NCBI RefSeq assembly: GCF_003387475.1
Contig: NZ_QUNO01000018.1
Span: forward strand, 62,001 to 126,000
DNA: 64,000 nucleotides
Origin: Kutzneria buriramensis
GTDB taxonomy: Bacteria; Actinomycetota; Actinomycetes; Mycobacteriales; Pseudonocardiaceae
Direction: 5' to 3'
Position numbers and translations under genes: made by a program. Below, piece by piece: positions 47,247 to 56,344 of this stretch. Numbering within the stretch: the first letter of the stretch is position 1; every line of letters begins with the position of its first letter. The notes beneath the pieces were generated by a model. It ran no database searches. It was not told the DNA's origin and saw only the letters and a list, made by a program, of their open reading frames with translations.

Positions 47247-49175
47247 CTAGCAGTGCGAGGCGGGGCGTTTCCACTTGTCGCCGCTGGTGTCGTCGCCGTC
47301 CTTGAGCGTGCCGCTGGCCTTCATGAACGCAACGGCGGCGTTCTTCAGGAGGTCGTTCAGTTTGGCCGGCGGACCGGCCGGCACCGCGACGCCGCCCTGC
47401 TTGGCGAACCAGCCGCTGGGGCCGAAGTCGCCGTAGGGCCGGCCGTCCTGGAACACGTGGATCTCGAAGTCCGGGAACCGCGCGGTGTCCAGCCGGGCGT
47501 CGAACTTGTCGTACAGGTTGAGCGTCGTGCGACCGGCACCGCCCTTGTCCGTCCAGCCGCAGGCGTGGTCCGGCCGCGCCGACTCCAGGCGCTTGCCCAC
47601 GGCGGTCAGGTCCAGGGAGGCCAGCGCGTACGGGTACACGTGCACCTCGGCCAGCACGGAGTAGTAGACGTAGTCGTCGTTCGGGTTGGACTTCGCCAGG
47701 GCGTCGGCGAGGGCCTTGGCGTCGGCCTGCGCGAAGGCGGCGTGCATGTCCGTGTCCACGCACGACAGGGCGTACGAGCCGTGCGAGGGCTCCTTGGCCG
47801 TCGTGCTGCACGAGCCGGCGGGGATGCCGTCGACCGAGACCTCGGCCGTCATCTGCACGTCCACAGTGGACGGAAGCTGCCCCAGGCTGCCCGAAATGGC
47901 GGAGGTGAGGTGCGCGGTGACCGTGCAGCCGGTCTGCTCACACTTGTTGTAGCTGTCGAGGTTGTCGATGTCGTCGAGGTGGAACACCATCCCGGTGTTG
48001 ACGGCGTCGCCCAGTTGGCCGGTGTCGGCCTCCAGGTCGTCGTACGTCCTGTCGACGTCGTCGGCGTCCATCGGCGTGAAGTCGACGGTGCCGAGGCCGC
48101 TGTAGGACGCCCGCGTGCCGTTGAGCTGGAGTTTGCGGCCGGGATCCGCGAAGGCGACGGTGGACTTCCTGGTGCCCTTGTCGATCCACCGCACCACGCG
48201 GTAGGGCTGGTCCTTTGCGACGTACAGCGTGCCGTTCGGGGTGTCGGCCTTGAGCACGGGCACGCCGTCGACCAACGTGCCGTCGTCGCTGGGCGTCGGC
48301 AGCTTCGGCGTCGCCGCCACTTCGGCGCGGAGCCTGTCGGCGATCGCCGTCGGCGTCACGTTCTGGTTCGCCAGCGAAGCCAGGGCGCCGAGATCGCCCG
48401 TGATCCACCGGTTCTTCAGCCGATTCGCGTCGAAGTCGCCGGAGATGCCGTGCGGCAGCACGTTGCCGTCGACCCGGACGAACAGCTGGCCGTTGAGGAT
48501 CATGTACCGGAACTTGACCATGGTGTCGCCGGTGAGCCAGCCGACCGAGTCCCCCTGCTTGGTGACGCGGCCGTCGAAGACCGTGCCGTCCGGCAGCGTC
48601 GAGGTGTAGTTGACCACCGGCTGAGCGGCGAGGTTGGCCACGGCCTGCTCGAACGGGCTGCGGTCCGGCGGCCAGGCCAGCCAGGTCGTGACGCCCGCGA
48701 TCAGCAGCACGACGACCGCCGCGGCGATGAGGATGATCCTCGTGCGTCGGCGTTTCCGGGGCTGGGGCAGGGGAATCAGGTCGGTGCGCAGCGGCGCGTG
48801 CCAGCTGGGTGGGAGGCCCGCGTCGGCCTTGAGCGGCGGGTGCCAGGGGCCGGGGTCCGGCCAGGCCTGCTGCGGCTGCCAGCTGGCGGCCGGTGGTGTT
48901 GTCGGCTGCCAAGAGCTTTGCGGCAGGCTGGCCGTGGGCGTGCCGGGCTGCCATGAGCTCACCGGCACGTTCGCCGTGGGAACACCGGGCTGCCACGGGC
49001 TCTGCGGTAGGTTGGCCGTGGGTGCGCCCGGCTGCCGCAGGCTTTGCGGCGCCTCGGCCGTTGGCTGCCGAGGGCTTTGTGGCGCCGCGGGCGGCTGACC
49101 TGTGGTCGGCGTTGGCTGTTCGGGCGCGCCGGTGCCCGGGTTCTCCGGCGGCGCCCCGGTGGACTGGTCGTCCAT
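47247..49175 (-). CDS. Membrane-anchored exported protein, WQP family member 3 (full length)
   Basis: 642 residues. The Pro-rich cytoplasmic tail (1-140) contains three imperfect 14-residue PQSxWQPGxPTA repeats at about 55-95. A basic stop (RKRRR) and membrane helix (147-168) lead to a large exported part that opens PPDRSPFEQAVANLAAQP. Its first 200 residues, with VGWLTGD, NGQLFVRVDG and GTLYVAKDQPYRVVRW, recall the LppX/LprG lipid-carrier fold (inference). A cysteine-rich middle and a C-terminal module FEIHVFQDGRPYGDFGPSGW follow. GAGG precedes the ATG. Last of three tandem paralogs; function unknown. Confidence 0.8.
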   Translation of the reverse strand: MDDQSTGAPPENPGTGAPEQPTPTTGQPPAAPQSPRQPTAEAPQSLRQPGAPTANLPQSPWQPGVPTANVPVSSWQPGTPTASLPQSSWQPTTPPAASWQPQQAWPDPGPWHPPLKADAGLPPSWHAPLRTDLIPLPQPRKRRRTRIILIAAAVVVLLIAGVTTWLAWPPDRSPFEQAVANLAAQPVVNYTSTLPDGTVFDGRVTKQGDSVGWLTGDTMVKFRYMILNGQLFVRVDGNVLPHGISGDFDANRLKNRWITGDLGALASLANQNVTPTAIADRLRAEVAATPKLPTPSDDGTLVDGVPVLKADTPNGTLYVAKDQPYRVVRWIDKGTRKSTVAFADPGRKLQLNGTRASYSGLGTVDFTPMDADDVDRTYDDLEADTGQLGDAVNTGMVFHLDDIDNLDSYNKCEQTGCTVTAHLTSAISGSLGQLPSTVDVQMTAEVSVDGIPAGSCSTTAKEPSHGSYALSCVDTDMHAAFAQADAKALADALAKSNPNDDYVYYSVLAEVHVYPYALASLDLTAVGKRLESARPDHACGWTDKGGAGRTTLNLYDKFDARLDTARFPDFEIHVFQDGRPYGDFGPSGWFAKQGGVAVPAGPPAKLNDLLKNAAVAFMKASGTLKDGDDTSGDKWKRPASHC

Positions 49176-49186
49176 ATGATCATTCC

Positions 49187-50395
49187 TCAGCAGTGCGGGG
49201 TGGGGGTGCCGTTGGCCGTCGTGAACGTCGTGGTCCCGCCGCAGGCGTGGTCGGGTCGCAGCGACTTCAGCCGCTTGCCCTCGGCGGTGGGGTCGACCGT
49301 TGCGAGCGCGTAGGCGGTCGCCTTCGCCAGTTCGGTCAGCGTCGGGACGCCGGACCCGATGGCCTGCTGGTAACCGGCGTTCATGCCCGTGTCGACACAC
49401 GACAACGTGGTGAGACCCTGCGTGGCCACCTTGGCGGTGACGCTGCACGAGCCGGCGGCGGCGTCGTCGATCTTCGCATTGACGGTCATCGTCGCGGTCA
49501 CTTCGGCGGGCACCGTCGCTCCCGGCATCGGCGTGACGCTGAAGTGCACGGTCATGGCGCAGCCGGTCGCCGCGCACGCGGTGAAGTTGTTGTCGTCGTA
49601 CGAGTCGGCCTTGAAGGTCAAGCCGGTGTCGACGGCGTTGCCGAGCTGGCCGACGTCGGTCTCCAGTTCGTCGTACGCCTTGTCGACGCCGTCAGCCGTC
49701 ACCGTGGCGAAATCGACGGTGCCCAGGGCCTTCCTGTCGACCCAGCGGACGACCCGGTAGGGCTGGCTTCTGGCGACGTAGAGGGTGCCGTCGGGGGTGT
49801 CGGCCTTGAGCACGGCGACGTTGTCGACGGTGGTGCCGTCGTCGCCGGGCGTGGGCAGGTCCGCGGTCCGCGCCACCTCGTCGCGCAGCTTGCCGGCGAT
49901 CGCGGCCGGCGTGACCTCCTGCTTGGCCAGCGCCGCCAGATCGCCGATGTCGCCGGTGATCCACCGGCCGTGGAGCAGGCCGGTGTCGATGAACGACAAG
50001 GTGCTGGACGGCGCCAGCGACCCGTCCATGCGGACGAAGGTCTGTCCGTGCACGGTGACGAATGGGTACTTCGCCGCCGACACATCGGTCAGCCAGCCGA
50101 CGGCATCGCCCTCGCGGGTCACACGGCCGGCGAACCTGGTGGTGTTCGGCAGGCTGGCGGTGTAGTCGACCATCGGCTGGGCGGCGAGGCCGGCCACGGC
50201 CTGTTCGAACGGGCTGCGGTCCGGCGGCCACACCAGCCAGGTGGTGACGCCGGCGACGAGCAGCGCGACGACCGCCGCGGCGATGAGGATGGTGCGTCTG
50301 CCGCGGCGTTTCCGTGGCTGTGGCGTCGAATCGGTGGGTGGGGGCGCGCCGGTGCCCGGGTTTTCCGGCGCCGCCCCGGTGGACTGCTCGTCCAT
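49187..50395 (-). CDS. Membrane-anchored exported protein, WQP family member 2 (reduced)
   Basis: 402 residues. Compared with its neighbours it lacks nearly all of the Pro/WQP tail (cytoplasmic part only 1-34) and the last 120 or so residues with the EIHVF module. Membrane helix at about 35-56 (TILIAAAVVALLVAGVTTWL) and the opening PPDRSPFEQAVAGLAAQP are shared almost exactly. Cysteine pairs in NFTACAATGCA and the final PHC are kept. It ends cleanly with a stop and a good ribosome site for the next gene, so it looks like a functional short form rather than a pseudogene. Confidence 0.8.
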   Translation of the reverse strand: MDEQSTGAAPENPGTGAPPPTDSTPQPRKRRGRRTILIAAAVVALLVAGVTTWLVWPPDRSPFEQAVAGLAAQPMVDYTASLPNTTRFAGRVTREGDAVGWLTDVSAAKYPFVTVHGQTFVRMDGSLAPSSTLSFIDTGLLHGRWITGDIGDLAALAKQEVTPAAIAGKLRDEVARTADLPTPGDDGTTVDNVAVLKADTPDGTLYVARSQPYRVVRWVDRKALGTVDFATVTADGVDKAYDELETDVGQLGNAVDTGLTFKADSYDDNNFTACAATGCAMTVHFSVTPMPGATVPAEVTATMTVNAKIDDAAAGSCSVTAKVATQGLTTLSCVDTGMNAGYQQAIGSGVPTLTELAKATAYALATVDPTAEGKRLKSLRPDHACGGTTTFTTANGTPTPHC

Positions 50396-50406
50396 GTGAT
50401 CATTCC

Positions 50407-52245
50407 TCAGCAGTGCGGGGCGGGGCGCTTCCACTTGTCGCCGGTGGTGTCGTCGCCGTCCTTGAGCGTGCCGCTGGCCTTCATGAACGTGACGGCGACG
50501 GTCTTCAGGTCGGTGTTCAGGCCCGCCGGCACGTCGGACGGGATTGAGCCGCCGTTCTTGGCGAACCAGCCGCTGGGGCCGAAGTCGCCGTAGGCCTGGC
50601 CGTCCCGGAACACGTGGATCTCGAAGTCCGGGTAGCGCGCGGTGTCGTACCGGGCGGTGAAGCCCATCTGCGTCAACTGGATCGGATCCCGCTTGCTGCC
50701 GCCCTTGTCGGTCCAGCCGCACGCGCGGTCGGGCCGCAGCGACTCCAGCCGCTTGCCCTCGGCGACCAGGTCGACCGAGGCGACCGGCAGCGCGAACACC
50801 TTCACGTTCGCCTGGACGTACCAGGAGATGTAGCCGCTGTAGCCGGCCTTCGCCTCGGCATCGGCCTTGGCCTTGTCGTTGGCCTGCTGGAACGCGCCGG
50901 CCATGTTCGTGACGGTGCAGCCGAGCGTGCCGGGACCGTTCGAAGCGACCTTGCCGGTCGTGGTGCAGGTGCCGGCGTCGGTGTCGTTGAGCGTCACCTG
51001 CGCGGTCATCTGCGCGGTGACCTCGTTGGGCAGGGTGCCGTGCAGACCGCGGGGCGTGTCGACGAAGTGCGCGGTCACCGTGCAGCCGGGGCCGGTGGCG
51101 CACGCCTTGAGCCCGTCGATGTGGTCGATGCCGTCGAAGGTCATGCGCACGCTGCTGTCGAGGGCGTCGCCGAGCTGGCCGACGTCGGTCTCCATGTCGT
51201 CGTACGTCTGGTCGACGTCGTTGGCGTTCATCGGCGTGAAATCAACCGTGCCGAGCCCGCTGTAGCCCGACTGGCCGCCGTTGAGCTGGAGCTTGCGGCC
51301 GGGGTTGGCGAACGCGGCCTGCGACTTCGTGGTGTTCCTGTCGATCCAGCGGACCACCTGGTACGGCTGGTACTTGGCCACGTACAGCGTGCCGTTCGGG
51401 GTGTCGGCCTTGAGCACGGGGACGTTGTCGATCGTCGTGCCGTCGTCGCTCGGGGCGGGCAGCTTCGGCGTGGCGGCCACCTCGCCGCGCAGCCGGTCGG
51501 CGATCACCGACGGCTTGATCGACTGATTGATCAGCGGCCCCAGCAGGCCGAGGTCGCCGGTGACCCACCGGTCCTTCAGCTTGACGCCGTCGGGCAGCTG
51601 GGTGTCCACGCCCGGCGGGAACAGGCCGGCGTCCAGCCGCACGTACAGCTTGGAGTTCAGCAGCATGAACGGGAACCGCTGGCCGCGGCCCGTCAGCCAA
51701 CCGATGGCGTCACCGTGCTCGGTGGTGCGGCCGTCCCACTGCGTGCCGTCGGGCAGTGCCGCCTTGTAGTTCACCACGGGCTGGGTGGCGAGGTTGGCCA
51801 CGGCCTGTTCGAACGGGCTGCGGTCGGGCGGCCACACGAGCCAGGTCGTGACGCCGGCGACCAGCAGCACGACGATCGCCGCGGCGATGAGGATGACCCG
51901 CTTGCTCCGCCGCTTGCGCGGCTGCGGGGCCGGGACGAGGTCGGCGCGCAGCGGCGCGTGCCAGCCGGGCGGCAGGCCGGCGTCGGCCTTGAGCGGCGGA
52001 TGCCACGGGCCCGGGTCCGGCCAGGTCAGCTGAGGCTGCCAGGTGGCGGGCGCCCGCATCGGCCCGACCTGGCCGTCGGCCGGCTGCCAGGGGCCTTGCG
52101 GCCGGTCGAGCCCGGGTGCGCCCGGCTGCCACGGGTTCTGCGGCGTGGTGGGCTGCCAGGGCTGGTACTCGGGTCTCGGCAGGTCGGCGATCGGATCCTC
52201 CGGCGCGGACTGGGCGCGCGCCGGCTCGATGGACGGCTCGTCCAT
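50407..52245 (-). CDS. Membrane-anchored exported protein, WQP family member 1 (full length)
   Basis: 612 residues, first gene of the three-gene operon. Pro/Trp/Gln-rich cytoplasmic tail (1-110), with WPDPGPWHPPLKADAGLPP shared with member 3, then a membrane helix at about 117-138. The exported LprG-like region, the Cys-containing middle and the C-terminal FEIHVFRDGQAYGDFGPSGW module are all present, and it closes KASGTLKDGDD as member 3 does. GGGGGAATG precedes the ATG. 11-nt gaps separate the three genes. Function unknown. Confidence 0.8.
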   Translation of the reverse strand: MDEPSIEPARAQSAPEDPIADLPRPEYQPWQPTTPQNPWQPGAPGLDRPQGPWQPADGQVGPMRAPATWQPQLTWPDPGPWHPPLKADAGLPPGWHAPLRADLVPAPQPRKRRSKRVILIAAAIVVLLVAGVTTWLVWPPDRSPFEQAVANLATQPVVNYKAALPDGTQWDGRTTEHGDAIGWLTGRGQRFPFMLLNSKLYVRLDAGLFPPGVDTQLPDGVKLKDRWVTGDLGLLGPLINQSIKPSVIADRLRGEVAATPKLPAPSDDGTTIDNVPVLKADTPNGTLYVAKYQPYQVVRWIDRNTTKSQAAFANPGRKLQLNGGQSGYSGLGTVDFTPMNANDVDQTYDDMETDVGQLGDALDSSVRMTFDGIDHIDGLKACATGPGCTVTAHFVDTPRGLHGTLPNEVTAQMTAQVTLNDTDAGTCTTTGKVASNGPGTLGCTVTNMAGAFQQANDKAKADAEAKAGYSGYISWYVQANVKVFALPVASVDLVAEGKRLESLRPDRACGWTDKGGSKRDPIQLTQMGFTARYDTARYPDFEIHVFRDGQAYGDFGPSGWFAKNGGSIPSDVPAGLNTDLKTVAVTFMKASGTLKDGDDTTGDKWKRPAPHC

Positions 52246-52299
52246 GTGGTCATTCCCCCCTACTGTTCGGCGGGAATGATGACACCCTCAGGTCACGGG

Positions 52300-53076
52300 T
52301 TAATAGCGTTTATCAAGAGCCTTCATCAGGTCCGGGTAGGACAGCGTGGTGGCGAGGCCGGCGAAGCCCTGGCCGCCGAGCAGGCCGGCGAGCGCGTCGC
52401 GGGAAGAACCCCAGGCCAGGCGGCACAACCACGAGCCGGTGGACACCCGGCGCACGCCCATCGCGGCGAGCACCTCCGGGTAGGGCAGCGTGGGCGAGGC
52501 CAGGATGTTGATCGCGGCGCCGGGCAGGGCGGCGACGAGCTCGGGGATCTGCGCCTCGGGGAAACCGGGGACGAACACGCAGTCGGCGCCGGCCTGGAGG
52601 AATCGCCGCAGGCGGGCCACCCCCTCGTCGAAATCGCGGGAGCCGGACCACCACACGTCGGTGCGCGCGTTGATGACGAGGTCGTCGCTGACGGACCGCG
52701 CGGTGGCGATGCGGTCGGCGGCCTCGGCGGCGTCGCGGATGGCCCCGTCGGGGTAGCGGACGTCCTCGATGTTGACGCCGGCGGCGCCGACGTCGACGGC
52801 GGCGGCGATGCAGGCGCGGATGTCGCCGTAGCCGCCCTCCAGGTCGGCGGTCACCGGCACCGCGGACGCCTCGATGATGGCGGCGACGGCCTTGATCATC
52901 ACCGCCAGCGGCATCCGCTCGCCGTCGGGCTGGCCGAGGGCGGCGGCGACGCCGGCGCTGGTCGTGCCGATCGCCGGCACCCCGGGCACCGCCGACAGCA
53001 GCTGCGCGGACGCCGGGTCCCAGGCGTTGGGCAGCACGAAGAACCCGCTCTGGTGCAGCTCCCGGAAGGTCGTCAT
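52300..53076 (-). CDS. Isocitrate lyase/PEP mutase superfamily enzyme
   Basis: 258-residue TIM barrel. NAWDPASAQLL at the start, GTTSAGVAAALG, PVTADLEGGYGD (magnesium-binding Asp and Glu) and VINARTDVW are the marks of the PEP mutase/2-methylisocitrate lyase group. The catalytic KKCGH loop of isocitrate lyases is not there, so it is more likely a C-C or P-C lyase of undefined substrate. ATG 53076 is chosen by family; TAAGCT 7 nt before it hints at a leaderless mRNA. Confidence 0.88.
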   Translation of the reverse strand: MTTFRELHQSGFFVLPNAWDPASAQLLSAVPGVPAIGTTSAGVAAALGQPDGERMPLAVMIKAVAAIIEASAVPVTADLEGGYGDIRACIAAAVDVGAAGVNIEDVRYPDGAIRDAAEAADRIATARSVSDDLVINARTDVWWSGSRDFDEGVARLRRFLQAGADCVFVPGFPEAQIPELVAALPGAAINILASPTLPYPEVLAAMGVRRVSTGSWLCRLAWGSSRDALAGLLGGQGFAGLATTLSYPDLMKALDKRY

Positions 53077-53120
53077 GCCGGGAAGCTTAGGCATTCGACG
53101 GTTCGGCGCACGCCGAATCG

Positions 53121-54461
53121 TCAGCCGGCCGAGCTGATGCGCAGCACCCAGTCGTCCTCGCCGAGGTGGTTGTGGCCGGGCGTGGTGAACTGGGCCGGGC
53201 CATGGTCGGTGGAGGGCTTGGCGGGCTGGAAGGCGCCGGAGGTCGGGTCGTACCAGTACGCGACCGCGCCGGGCCGCATCTTGTCCAGGTCGACGGTCAA
53301 CGTCCGCGCCGTGGGCACGTAGACCATGGCGAGCCGGCCGTCGGCGGTGCGGGCCGCGGTGGCGTAGTCGCTGTCGTTGACGGTGCCGGTGGAGGCGAAG
53401 GTGCCGTAGCCGTCGGTGATAAGTGAGTGATCCTCATCCGGCACGAGGTCGTACCAGCGGCTGGCCCGGAACAGGTCGGTCATCAGCCGGAACTCGCGGG
53501 TGGGCTGGGTGTCCAGGTGCTCCTGCCAGCCCTCCTTGAACTTCCAGGTCCAGCCGCTGCCGTAGAGCTGGCCGGTGGCGCCGGACAGCATCGCCCAGTA
53601 CTCCTGGCGGCGCAGCGTGTGCGGGCCGGCGTAGTCGTGCTCGTCCTCGTAGTTGCCCTCGGTCATGTACACCGGCAGCGCGTCCGGCCGGTCGTACTCC
53701 TTGAGGACCTGAGCATAGGTCGGGTAGTACGTGTAGGCCGCGTCCAGCTGGATCATCGGCCGCCAGCTGGGGTCGTCCAGCGAGCCACTGCTGTCGTAGT
53801 TCAGCTGGACGGTCTGAAGGTGCGCGGGATCGTTGTCGCGGATGCCGCGCGACACCGCCATGACCAGGGCGTCGTCCTTCGGATCGCGCCACGTCTGGAG
53901 GTCGCAGCCGTTGAGCCAGACTATGTTGGGATACTTGGCGAATCGCCTGCCCAGGTCCGCGCCGAAGTCGTAGGCCTTGTCGGGACCGTTGTCCCGCAAC
54001 AGTTGCAGGTGGCCGCAGGTCTCGGCCGGGTTGAGCCAGACGGTCAGGCCGTGGTCGGCGGCGGCGGAGATCATCTCCTCGACCCGGTCCCAGTACCGGG
54101 GATTGGGCGTGGAGAGGTCGCCCGCGGTGGTGAACGGGGCGACGCCGTCGAAGGTGGCGTCGTCGGGATGACCGCCCTGGTCGGGGCCGACGAGGGTGTT
54201 CAGCCAGAGCGTGTTGAAGCCGGCGGCCCGCCGGTCGGTGAGGAAGGTCCTGGCCTGCGCCACCGACATCGTCACGAACAGGGCCTGCGGCGAGTCGCCG
54301 GCGATCAGGTACGGGTGGCCCCGCTGGTCCAGCAGGTACCGGCCGTTCGCGCTGACCGAGGTCGGCCAGGCGAAGCGGCCGGGGCCCGGGGCCTGCGCCG
54401 ACGGCGTGACGAGCACGGCCGTGATCAGCACAATCGCCGTCAGCAAGATCGGGATCCGCAC
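53121..54461 (-). CDS. Secreted glycoside hydrolase, DUF4038/apiosidase-like
   Basis: 446 residues. The signal peptide ends SAQA near 24. The TIM-barrel domain begins with GRYLLDQRGHPYLIAGDSPQALF, the DUF4038 signature, and includes KYPNIVWLNGCDLQTW and PVYMTEGNYEDEH where acid residues in the active site are expected. A small beta-sandwich (about 360-446) ends WVLRISSAG. Related proteins act on plant cell-wall side chains, such as GH140 apiosidase; the exact substrate is unproven. GTG 54461 has no good ribosome site. Confidence 0.85.
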   Translation of the reverse strand: MRIPILLTAIVLITAVLVTPSAQAPGPGRFAWPTSVSANGRYLLDQRGHPYLIAGDSPQALFVTMSVAQARTFLTDRRAAGFNTLWLNTLVGPDQGGHPDDATFDGVAPFTTAGDLSTPNPRYWDRVEEMISAAADHGLTVWLNPAETCGHLQLLRDNGPDKAYDFGADLGRRFAKYPNIVWLNGCDLQTWRDPKDDALVMAVSRGIRDNDPAHLQTVQLNYDSSGSLDDPSWRPMIQLDAAYTYYPTYAQVLKEYDRPDALPVYMTEGNYEDEHDYAGPHTLRRQEYWAMLSGATGQLYGSGWTWKFKEGWQEHLDTQPTREFRLMTDLFRASRWYDLVPDEDHSLITDGYGTFASTGTVNDSDYATAARTADGRLAMVYVPTARTLTVDLDKMRPGAVAYWYDPTSGAFQPAKPSTDHGPAQFTTPGHNHLGEDDWVLRISSAG

Positions 54462-54482
54462 GCTTGAGGATCGTACGGGTCG

Positions 54483-55376
54483 TTACGGCAGCAGATCGAT
54501 CCGGTGCCGCGTCACCGGATATCCGGCCCTGGCGAACGTCCTGGCCATCCGGACGTTCGGCACGTCAGTGCTGGCGACGATCTTCTGCGCGCCTTCGGCG
54601 GCGAGCATGTGGGTGGCCTCCGCCAGCAGGTCGTAGGAGTAGCCGTGGCCGCGCTGCTCGGGCAGCACCGCGATGTAGCCGATGCAGTGGGCGCTGTAGT
54701 GGTAACAGGGCGCGGCCAGCCCGACGAGTTCGCCGTCCGGCGTGTACGCGAGCCGCCACCACTCGCGTGGGCTCGGCATCCAGAGCAGGTAGTCGAGATC
54801 GTCCTGGGCGGACGCGTCCAGGCCCTTCTCCTCGATGACGCGCCGGGCGTGTGCGTCGACACTGGTCGCGTTGACGCGGCGGAACAGGGTGAAGATGACG
54901 TCGTCGTCGGGCTCGGGCCGGAACTCCAGGCGCGTGCTGCGCTCCGGCAGCCCGCAGTCCGGAGTCCAGGTGTAGGTGTATCGCTCGACGAGGTAGGTCA
55001 TGCCGGCGGCGGTCGCCGCGTCGAGACGCGCCGTGGCGGCGGCGTGCACCGCCGGGTCGTCGCGCCACTTCGGCGGCAGGATGAGCGAGTACTCGGCACT
55101 GAGCGGGGCGGTGCGCAGCAGGTGCACGGCGGCGTCTGCGTCGGTGAAGTCGAACCAGTCCAACGCCTTCGGCTCGGTGTCGTCGGGCCCGCCCCACCAC
55201 ACCGCCCGGGCAACGACAACGCCGTCGCGCAGCGCGATCCACGTCCATTCGAGGCGGTAATCGCCGGTGGCGTAGGTGATACCCAAGGGGGCGTAGCCGA
55301 CCAGGCCGGGGTCGGGCAGCGAGTCGAACAGGGCCTCTTCGCCGGCCGCGAGGGGCCGGACGATCAGATCAGACAT
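54483..55376 (-). CDS. GNAT-family N-acetyltransferase
   Basis: 297 residues in two GNAT-like halves; the C-terminal one is the functional domain, with AVLPEQRGHGYSYDLLAEAT (acetyl-CoA loop RGHGY) and STDVPNVRMARTFARAGY. The N-terminal half lacks that loop. This two-half layout is common in actinobacterial acetyltransferases of unknown substrate. ATG 55376 follows CCCGGAG with 8 nt spacing. The 165-bp gap upstream holds nothing I can name. Confidence 0.85.
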   Translation of the reverse strand: MSDLIVRPLAAGEEALFDSLPDPGLVGYAPLGITYATGDYRLEWTWIALRDGVVVARAVWWGGPDDTEPKALDWFDFTDADAAVHLLRTAPLSAEYSLILPPKWRDDPAVHAAATARLDAATAAGMTYLVERYTYTWTPDCGLPERSTRLEFRPEPDDDVIFTLFRRVNATSVDAHARRVIEEKGLDASAQDDLDYLLWMPSPREWWRLAYTPDGELVGLAAPCYHYSAHCIGYIAVLPEQRGHGYSYDLLAEATHMLAAEGAQKIVASTDVPNVRMARTFARAGYPVTRHRIDLLP

Positions 55377-55541
55377 GCGGGCAACTCCGGGAGAATCGGT
55401 GTGTGCTCCCGGTTGTCACGCCCTGTGGGTCCGGTGGGAGCACGTGAACAGTCGAGTGACCATCGCTCCCACCTCCTCTGCCGTCGTCGAAGGGCGCGCC
55501 GGCGACTGTAGCCGCGCCGGCGCGTCCCTCGCGAACGGTTT

Positions 55542-56255
55542 TCAGCTCGTGGTGATGAACTTGTCCGGGCTCGTCACGACGGGGGACTCGACGTACAGGC
55601 TGCGGTACTCGTCCTGGATCCCCTTGTTGTGCACCTGGAGCGCCAGCGGGCCGTCACGGCCGGCGGTCTTGTCGGTGAAGTCCAGCACCTCGGTGCCCTT
55701 GCACGTGGTGGCGGTGCCCGACAGCGGGCAGCAGGCCATCCGGGCGACGCCGGTGGTCTTGTTGCCGATCAGCTCGCACTGGCTCCAGTTGTGGATGTCC
55801 AACTTGGTGTGCGGCAGCTGCTTGAACAGCTTGCCGCCGCCGTTGTTCTTGCCGGGGCGGTAGTCCCAGTGGCCGCCGTTGGGCGGCTGGAACTGGATGG
55901 CGCTCAGCGCGTCGCGGATGGGGTTGGTGGTGCCCCAGATCAGCACCGTCGGGGCGTGGTTGCCGACCACCTGGCGGACGTTGAAGATCCAGCGGAAGGT
56001 GCCGGCCTGGACCTTGTTGTAGTACAGCCAGCCGCGCGAGGTGCCGTTGCCGTGGATGACGCCGTTCTGCGCCGACCACTGGCCCGCGGCCTGCGAGGTC
56101 CACCCGTCCAGCGTCTTGCCGTCGAACATGGAGACGAGGTTCGGGTCGTTGTACGGGTTGCCAGGATCCTTGGCGGCCTGGCTTGCGGGAGCCATGGCGA
56201 CCGCGACGAGCAGGGAGATCGCGATGGTGACTATCCATAGTGGACGACGGACCAT
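55542..56255 (-). CDS. Secreted DUF1080 (3-keto-disaccharide hydrolase-like) protein
   Basis: 237 residues. The signal peptide (about 1-28) ends ASQA. A jelly-roll domain carries FDGKTLDGWTSQ, WSAQNGVIHGNG and WCSQ-type Trp clusters as in the DUF1080 family, some members of which cleave 3-keto-glucosides. A cysteine pair in RMACCPLSG and a third in TTCKGTE may form disulfides. GGAGGG just before ATG 56255 fixes the start; the upstream in-frame ATG is unlikely. May act with the two neighbouring glycosidases on plant material. Confidence 0.85.
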   Translation of the reverse strand: MVRRPLWIVTIAISLLVAVAMAPASQAAKDPGNPYNDPNLVSMFDGKTLDGWTSQAAGQWSAQNGVIHGNGTSRGWLYYNKVQAGTFRWIFNVRQVVGNHAPTVLIWGTTNPIRDALSAIQFQPPNGGHWDYRPGKNNGGGKLFKQLPHTKLDIHNWSQCELIGNKTTGVARMACCPLSGTATTCKGTEVLDFTDKTAGRDGPLALQVHNKGIQDEYRSLYVESPVVTSPDKFITTS

Positions 56256-56344
56256 GATCCCTCCGGGCGTGAATAGGACTGTAAACCTTTTCATGCGCGG
56301 CGGACCCCAGGTTAGAAGCGCCCGAAGCCCCCGTCAACGCCCAA

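Noticed and set aside
49187-50395. Pseudogene call for the short paralog
   Set aside because: Continuous frame, conserved ends, good ribosome site and normal spacing indicate an intact short gene.
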